Both the position numbers and the translations under genes were made by a program. Below, in pieces: positions 59,320 to 64,000 of a stretch of 64,000 bases of DNA (its first letter is position 1; every line of letters begins with the position of its first letter). A model generated the notes under the pieces. It saw only the letters and a list, made by a program, of their open reading frames with translations, was not told the origin of the DNA and searched no databases. The stretch spans positions 8,246,001 through 8,310,000 of the forward strand of contig NZ_CP107845.1 of assembly GCF_041431415.1 (NCBI RefSeq). Direction: 5' to 3'. Source of the stretch: Streptomyces sp. NBC_00513 (GTDB taxonomy: Bacteria; Actinomycetota; Actinomycetes; Streptomycetales; Streptomycetaceae).

Positions 59320-60840
59320 TTAGGGGTTCATCGGCCAGATCTTGATGCCGGTTGTGAAGAGGCCGGTGCCGTCGCCCTTGTAGAAGCGGAGTTCGGTGGT
59401 CCAGTGGCTGAGGAGGTCGACCTTCTTGTCGCCGTCGTAGTCACCGGCGAAGATTTTGGCGTTGTTGACGGCCCAGCTGTTGTTGGGCCAGATGTTGACA
59501 CCGCTGTTGAGGCCGCCTTGGGCGTTTTGGTCGTAGCGCATGAGGGAGCCGCCGGGGGTGACGGCGACGATGTCGTCGCGGGTGTCGGTGTTGAGGTCGC
59601 CCGTGGTCAGGAGCTTCATGGTCTTCCATGACTTGTCGGGCCACATCTGGCGCTTCTGCTCGTTGAGGAGGCCGTTCGTGCCGGTGTTGTAGGCGTACAT
59701 TTCGCCGGTGTTCCAGATGGCCAGGAGTCCGTCGCGGCCGGAGTTGTCGACCTTGAAGCGGGCCAGCTGGAGCATGTCCTGCCAGTTGGTGTTGCCAGGC
59801 CACATCTTCTTGTCGGCGGCCAGGGTGCCGTCGGTCTTGCCCACGTAGAGTTGAAGGGTGCCCGTACCCCAAACGGCCGCGATGTCCATGTTGCCGTCGC
59901 CGTTGAAATCGCCACCGATGATCTCGGCCACGGACTTCCAGCTGCCGTCGAGATTCCACAGGGGTCGGCCGTAGGCGAACGTGCCGTCGGGGAGGCCGTA
60001 GGCGGCGTGGAGGTTCCCGTTTCCGGTGACCGCGACGATGTCGGAGCGGCCGTCCTTGTTGAGGTCGGCGGTGGTCATCACCTGCGTCACGTCGGGAAGG
60101 ATGGTGGCCAGGCGGATCTGTTGGATCCATCCGGCGACATCGTCGGTTCGCGCGGTGATGGCGTTGGTGCGGGTCTCACTCTCGCCGATGCAGCCTCCTT
60201 GCCAGGAGCGGCTGGCGACGGCGACGACGTCGCCGGCGGCGTTGAGGATCGGGGCTCCGGTGTCGCCCTTGCAGATGGCGTCGTTCGCGCTCTTGCCGAC
60301 GATGTCCACGGTCGCGGTGTTGACCGCGGTCACTTTGAAGGCGGCCTTGTTGGGCTTGTTGACGCCCAGTCCCCACAGGGTCTGGGTGTATCCGTAGCCG
60401 GCGGAGGAGACCTCGCTGTCCGCGGTGGGGGCGGTGGTGGCGAGGTTGGCCGGGGTGATGGCCGTGATGGGTTTGTCCAGTCGGCCCAGGACCAGGTCGC
60501 GGCCGGCGCGCGGTTTGAGGTCGGTGATCGTCGCCACCTGACCGCTGTTGAAGGTGACGGTGGCGCTCTGTTGGGGCTTGCCCGCGGGAACGGTGTCGCC
60601 GGGTGTGGCGGCGAAGCAGCTGGCGGCGGTGACGACCCAGCTCTGATCGATCAGGGTGGCCGTGCAGGATCTTGCGGTGTCCTCGGGGCCGATGGTGAGC
60701 CGCGCGGTGTAGGAGTGCTCGCCGGCGGCGACAGACCCTCCGACGAGCGCGGCTGCGGTGCCGGCCAGGAGGAGGGAGGCGGAGACTCCGGCGACGGCGA
60801 GAGCGGCAAACCGCGTCGGGCGCGAGCGGGTATGGGACAT
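59320..60840 (-). CDS. Secreted trypsin-fold protein lacking catalytic His and Ser, with FG-GAP-like repeats
   Basis: 506 residues from ATG 60840. Signal peptide (AALAVAGVSASLLLAGTAAA), then a trypsin fold from GGSVAAGEHSY. The His position is Ser74 (VVTAASC instead of TAAHC), the Asp is D115 (RDLVLGRL), and the Ser position is Thr194 (KGDTGAP instead of GDSGGP). Thus it should not be an active serine protease. From about residue 260, VCBS/FG-GAP-like repeats with calcium-type loops (DLNKDGRSDIVAV, DFNGDGNMDIAAV, DYDGDKKVDLL). Expected role: binding or inhibition, not cleavage. Confidence 0.85.
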   Translation of the reverse strand: MSHTRSRPTRFAALAVAGVSASLLLAGTAAALVGGSVAAGEHSYTARLTIGPEDTARSCTATLIDQSWVVTAASCFAATPGDTVPAGKPQQSATVTFNSGQVATITDLKPRAGRDLVLGRLDKPITAITPANLATTAPTADSEVSSAGYGYTQTLWGLGVNKPNKAAFKVTAVNTATVDIVGKSANDAICKGDTGAPILNAAGDVVAVASRSWQGGCIGESETRTNAITARTDDVAGWIQQIRLATILPDVTQVMTTADLNKDGRSDIVAVTGNGNLHAAYGLPDGTFAYGRPLWNLDGSWKSVAEIIGGDFNGDGNMDIAAVWGTGTLQLYVGKTDGTLAADKKMWPGNTNWQDMLQLARFKVDNSGRDGLLAIWNTGEMYAYNTGTNGLLNEQKRQMWPDKSWKTMKLLTTGDLNTDTRDDIVAVTPGGSLMRYDQNAQGGLNSGVNIWPNNSWAVNNAKIFAGDYDGDKKVDLLSHWTTELRFYKGDGTGLFTTGIKIWPMNP

Positions 60841-61147
60841 GGTTCCTCTTCGAAAGCGGAGCCCTGCGGGTGCGGTGGGCTCCGGAGTGCTGGGGCTGCG
60901 GCGTGCAGAAGTGTCAGTGGCAGGTGATTTGCCGGGCTGCCGGCCGTGGGTCTCGGAAGCAATGCCCTCGACGCCGGAGGCGGAGCGGCGGTGACGACCG
61001 CGATGCGCGGCAGGAATGGCGGTCTCGACGGCGGGAGCGCGGCCCTTGAAGGAAGTGCCGGTTCCATCCTGGGCTTCCGGCGACGCCGGCGCGAGCGATG
61101 CGGTGCGGTGCGGTGCGGTGCGCCGGGAGTTTCTGGAGGCGGAAGGG
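60841..61147 (-). other. Upstream region with short tandem GCGGT repeats
   Basis: A GCGGT unit is repeated about four times near 61100-61121. GAAGAGG just before 60840 is the ribosome site of the gene at 59320. No gene is supported. Confidence 0.45.
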
Positions 61148-61651
61148 TTAGTTGACGCGGAGTTCGATGAGAGTGGAGACGGCTCCGCCCGCACTGCCGG
61201 CCTCGCCGTAACCCGTGAAGCGGTTGGCGGGTGCGTCGAGAAGGCTGGTCTTGTCGTCGGCCTTAATGGTGACCTTGACCGGGTCGGTCTTGGTCCAGAT
61301 GCCGTAGGCGGAGGGCAGCTCCAACTGAACGAAGGCCGGCTTGGCCTTGACGTCGAAGCAGTAGAACATCTGCCCCTCGGTGCTTTCGATCTTCAGGTCC
61401 TCCGAGCCCGTGCAGGCCGTGTAGACGAGCCGGCCATTGCCTCGCTTGAGGACGAGGTGAGTCGTCTCTGCCTTGATCTTCGCCGCGTTCGGGTAGGCGA
61501 AGTTGTCGATGGCGTACGGCATCTCGCCAGGAGTCGCCGCACTGACCGCAGGCGCCGGGGCGGCCGAGACGGTCGGAGCCGTGCCGAGGGTTCCGGCACA
61601 GGCTGCCGCCAGGCCGAACATGAAGAACTTGCGGGTACGAGCTGTCGGCAT
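61148..61651 (-). CDS. Secreted protein of unknown function
   Basis: 167 residues from ATG 61651 with AAGGG upstream. Signal peptide (KFFMFGLAAACAGTLGTAPTVSA) and a beta-rich mature domain (AAKIKAETTHLVLKRGNG, CTGSEDLKIESTEGQMFYCFDVKAKPAFVQLELPSAYG) with two Cys. It lies upstream of the inactive protease homologue in the same direction. Intact. Confidence 0.75.
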   Translation of the reverse strand: MPTARTRKFFMFGLAAACAGTLGTAPTVSAAPAPAVSAATPGEMPYAIDNFAYPNAAKIKAETTHLVLKRGNGRLVYTACTGSEDLKIESTEGQMFYCFDVKAKPAFVQLELPSAYGIWTKTDPVKVTIKADDKTSLLDAPANRFTGYGEAGSAGGAVSTLIELRVN

Positions 61652-62091
61652 AAGAGGCCCTTCGAAATGGGAATGGAACATAGGGGTGCCCCAGTGGATT
61701 GAAGCAAATTCAACCACACCTGTGATCTTCGATTCGCCGGCGCGTCTGTGATTCGGATCTCAAGGCTCGATCTGATTATTCAAGTCGGAGATCCGGGCCG
61801 CCGCAACCGCGGGCCATCGTTACGCGAGGAATGGCTTCGGGTTACCGCGTGTATCTACGGGCCGAACTGACCCAAACGGCACCTGAAGTGCACAAACGAG
61901 CACACGGGTATGGGTGCAAAGCGGCAGTTCGAGGCCTGTACGATCATCACTTCCGTCCTGGGATGAGACCGCTAATCCGCCTGCAACCTGACCTGTTGCG
62001 GGCAGGGGTTCCTTCCGCATGTGAATCGACCGCCGCGCGGTTCAGACCTGCCCAGGGCTGTCTTCCTATTCAACGATGAGGGGGGTGCGCC
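61652..62091. other. Intergenic region between divergent genes
   Basis: No gene is supported. The right-hand end contains GAGGGGGG at 62078-62085, suitable as a ribosome site for the following gene. Confidence 0.4.
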
Positions 62092-64000
62092 ATCAATCGG
62101 AATTCGCTCTTCCGGAAATCTGTACCGGATGCGTTGAGAACATTCACGGCCCGTCGCCGCACACTGCGCGTAATACTTTCGGCCGGCCTGCTGACGGGGC
62201 TGCTCGGCACGACGCCTGCGGCTGTCGCCGCCGAGGAGCCGGGGCTGACGCCTCAACAGGCACGGCCATACGTGGTCGGCTACTGGCAGACCGGCGGCCG
62301 CGGCCTCAAGGAAGCCGCCGAGCAGGCGCTGCTCGGCGGCGACGATGCGGTCCGCAAGTTCCTCGACGAGGCCGAGGGGATCGAGCACGCCGACAACCGT
62401 GTGGAGACCGCACGGCTGGCGATGACCGGTGGGCCGCGCGTGCGCGAGGCGGCGGTGGCGGCGTTGCATAAGACGCCTGCCGAGTTGCGGGACTTCCTCC
62501 TGAAGGGTCTCGAGCAGCCGCAGGATGCCGACCGCAGGGTCGACATCGCCCGCCTGGTGCAAATCGGCGGACCTCGCGTGCGTCAGGCTGGCGAGGCCGC
62601 TCTCAAGGGCAGCTACGCCGACCGCGAGACGTTCCTGCAACAGGACCAGTACACCGCCCAGGAGACGGACAACCGGGTCGAAGTGGCCCGTATGACCAGC
62701 ACCGGCGGCCCGAACGTCCAGGCCGCGGCACGGGCGGCGTTGCAGGGCACGCCCGAGGACATCGTCGAGTTCCTGGAGGTCGGTCAGTTCACCGCCCGCA
62801 ACCGCGACCAGGAGCACGCGACCATCGCGGAGCTGACCGCGCAGGCACAAGCGGCCGGCAAGCAGGCCGAGGACGCCACGAAACAGGCTGAGGAAGCGTC
62901 CAACAAGGCCGTACAGGCATCGAACCTGGCCAAGGAAGCGGCCACGAAGGCCGCCGCGGAGACGCAAGCGGCGAAGAACGACGCCAAGCGGGCCGCGGTC
63001 AAGGCGGCCCAGGCAGCCGAAGCCGCCCGCGCCGCCGCCCAGGCGGCCCAGGAAGCCATCGGCTCCGCCAACGCCGCCAACCGCGCCGCCCGCAGAGCCG
63101 CGCTCGCCGCCGCCCAGACCGCCTCCGCCGCGGCCGCGGCAGCCGACGCCGCGAACACGGCCCACAACGCGGCCGTGGCCGCGGCCGGCGACGCCTCCAA
63201 GGCGGACGCCGCAAGGACGGCCGCCGCCGGCGCCCGCGCAGCAGCCCAGTTCGCCACCCAGTCCGCCGTGGCGGCCCAGAACGCCGGTCGCGCCTCCGCC
63301 GCGGCCGCCCTGGCCTCCGACGCGGCCAAGGGAGCCTCAGCCAACGCTCTGGCCGCCGCCGCAGCCGCCGAACAAGCCAACGACTACGCCGACGCGGCGG
63401 GCGCCCACTCTACGGAAGCGCGCCAGGCAGCCATCGAAGCCCGCCGCCACGCCAACGCGGCCAACGCCGCCGCCAACCGCTCCGCCGGCTTCGCCCGCCG
63501 CGCCGCCGACGCCGCATACGGCGCACGCGACGCCGCGAACTCCGCCGCCGCCCACGCCAACAAGGCAGCCGACTACGCCGACGACGCCGCTGAACACGCC
63601 GGCGTAGCCGCGACCTACAGCGCCCAGGCACAGAAGAACGCGGAAGCCGCCAAGAACGCCGCCGACACCGCGGCCGCAGCCGTGACCAAGGCCAAGGAAG
63701 TCGCGAGCCTGGCCAGAGAAATCGAAGCCGGCGCCCTGGAGACCCGCACTCAGGCGGCGATCGAACGCGCCATGAGCCTGAAAGCGGAAAGCGAAGCCCA
63801 GGTCTCCGCATCCGCCTCCCTCCAGGTCCAGGCCCTGTCCCTCAACGACACCGCGACCTCCCTGGCCACAGAAGCCGCGCGACCCGACGTCGACGTCAAG
63901 GCGACGGCCACCAAGGGCCGCCAGCTCGCCATGCAGGCGATGAAGCTCCTCGGGCCCTGGCACCAGGACGCCGCCGCACGCGCCCTGTCCGGAACCGACC
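62092..64000 (+). CDS. ALF-repeat polymorphic-toxin-like secreted protein, cut by the window edge
   Basis: The frame is open from a TGA at 62077 to the window end. A signal peptide (LRVILSAGLLTGLLGTTPAAVAA) is followed by four ALF repeats of ~45 residues (for example YWQTGGRGLKEAAEQALLGG, ARLAMTGGPRVREAAVAAL) and then a 350-residue Ala-rich coiled coil. In actinobacteria this head carries a variable C-terminal toxin; that end is outside the window. A ribosome site is well placed for ATC 62092, while the nearest standard start is TTG 62134. Confidence 0.82.
   Translation, partial: MNRNSLFRKSVPDALRTFTARRRTLRVILSAGLLTGLLGTTPAAVAAEEPGLTPQQARPYVVGYWQTGGRGLKEAAEQALLGGDDAVRKFLDEAEGIEHADNRVETARLAMTGGPRVREAAVAALHKTPAELRDFLLKGLEQPQDADRRVDIARLVQIGGPRVRQAGEAALKGSYADRETFLQQDQYTAQETDNRVEVARMTSTGGPNVQAAARAALQGTPEDIVEFLEVGQFTARNRDQEHATIAELTAQAQAAGKQAEDATKQAEEASNKAVQASNLAKEAATKAAAETQAAKNDAKRAAVKAAQAAEAARAAAQAAQEAIGSANAANRAARRAALAAAQTASAAAAAADAANTAHNAAVAAAGDASKADAARTAAAGARAAAQFATQSAVAAQNAGRASAAAALASDAAKGASANALAAAAAAEQANDYADAAGAHSTEARQAAIEARRHANAANAAANRSAGFARRAADAAYGARDAANSAAAHANKAADYADDAAEHAGVAATYSAQAQKNAEAAKNAADTAAAAVTKAKEVASLAREIEAGALETRTQAAIERAMSLKAESEAQVSASASLQVQALSLNDTATSLATEAARPDVDVKATATKGRQLAMQAMKLLGPWHQDAAARALSGTD

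Noticed and set aside
59851..60927. A 358-codon plus-strand frame
   Set aside because: Antisense shadow of the trypsin-fold gene; no motif of its own.
62784..63963. Minus-strand Ala- or Gly-rich frames near the right edge
   Set aside because: Antisense to the Ala-rich coiled coil of the ALF-repeat protein; low-complexity mirror images.
1..64000. tRNA, rRNA and riboswitch genes
   Set aside because: I looked for TpsiC-arm words, 3' CCA contexts and rRNA motifs and saw none that fold convincingly.

Overview
The DNA is high-GC (about 70 percent) with actinobacterial codon use: frequent GTG and TTG starts, GGAGG-type ribosome sites, and families typical of Streptomyces (STAS and anti-sigma-kinase pairs, DUF4429/SHOCT, MerR plus cold-shock pair, FG-GAP-type secreted proteases, ALF-repeat toxins, Excalibur and lamin-tail secreted proteins). 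Dense insertion sequences, truncated conjugation and replication genes (two MobF-like relaxase 3' pieces, a replication-relaxation protein, helicase-associated tails) and iteron-like repeats suggest a Streptomyces linear plasmid or a decaying accessory region of a chromosome arm. I see no rRNA, tRNA or CRISPR array.

Layout. 0-5 kb: end of a regulator and an HD phosphohydrolase, an IS110 ruin, a divergent pair of DNA-binding proteins, and a gene inside an IS110 remnant. 5.4-8.7 kb: a damaged group II intron, a 12-bp repeat array, a G-rich tract and two secreted proteins. 8.8-14.9 kb: a large 2OG-Fe(II) oxygenase, a defective cold-shock-domain protein, a methyltransferase with a swapped N-terminus, and an IS630 copy inside an old gene. 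14.5-20 kb: a regulatory cluster (DUF4429, STAS proteins, one broken and one intact anti-sigma-type kinase, MerR plus cold-shock protein). 20-28 kb: transposase ruins, relaxase copy 1, a secreted serine protease with C-terminal repeats, and a membrane-anchored secreted protein.

29.1-31.9 kb is a compact locus that looks like a secreted antimicrobial-peptide system: a precursor with signal peptide and a cationic glycine-rich C-terminus, a small membrane protein, an ABC ATPase (one-base frameshift) and a coupled ABC permease. A following gene is cut off by an IS3 element, beside which an IS4-type element sits with a 10-bp target duplication. 34.9-37.3 kb holds relaxase copy 2, a 53-bp tandem repeat and a broken replication-relaxation gene, possibly remains of a transfer or replication origin. 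38-43.6 kb is a mosaic of IS110, ISL3 and Tn3 pieces and repeated leader sequences. 43.8-45.9 kb is an intact, translationally coupled three-gene operon ending in a CoiA-like nuclease.

46-64 kb carries small secreted proteins, helicase-associated fragments, a beta-propeller-like secreted protein, an intact IS3, a HEPN-like protein, a fragment of a STAND-like NTPase, an intact two-frame IS630, an HNH nuclease, a serine-protease homologue lacking its catalytic His and Ser, and the start of an ALF-repeat polymorphic-toxin-like protein that runs off the right edge.

Main candidates for new biology: the peptide/ABC locus, the CoiA-like operon, two IS110 remnants that each hold an unrelated intact gene between transposase and terminal sequence, and the repeated leader with a GGTAC-NN-GTACC palindrome just before the start codon.
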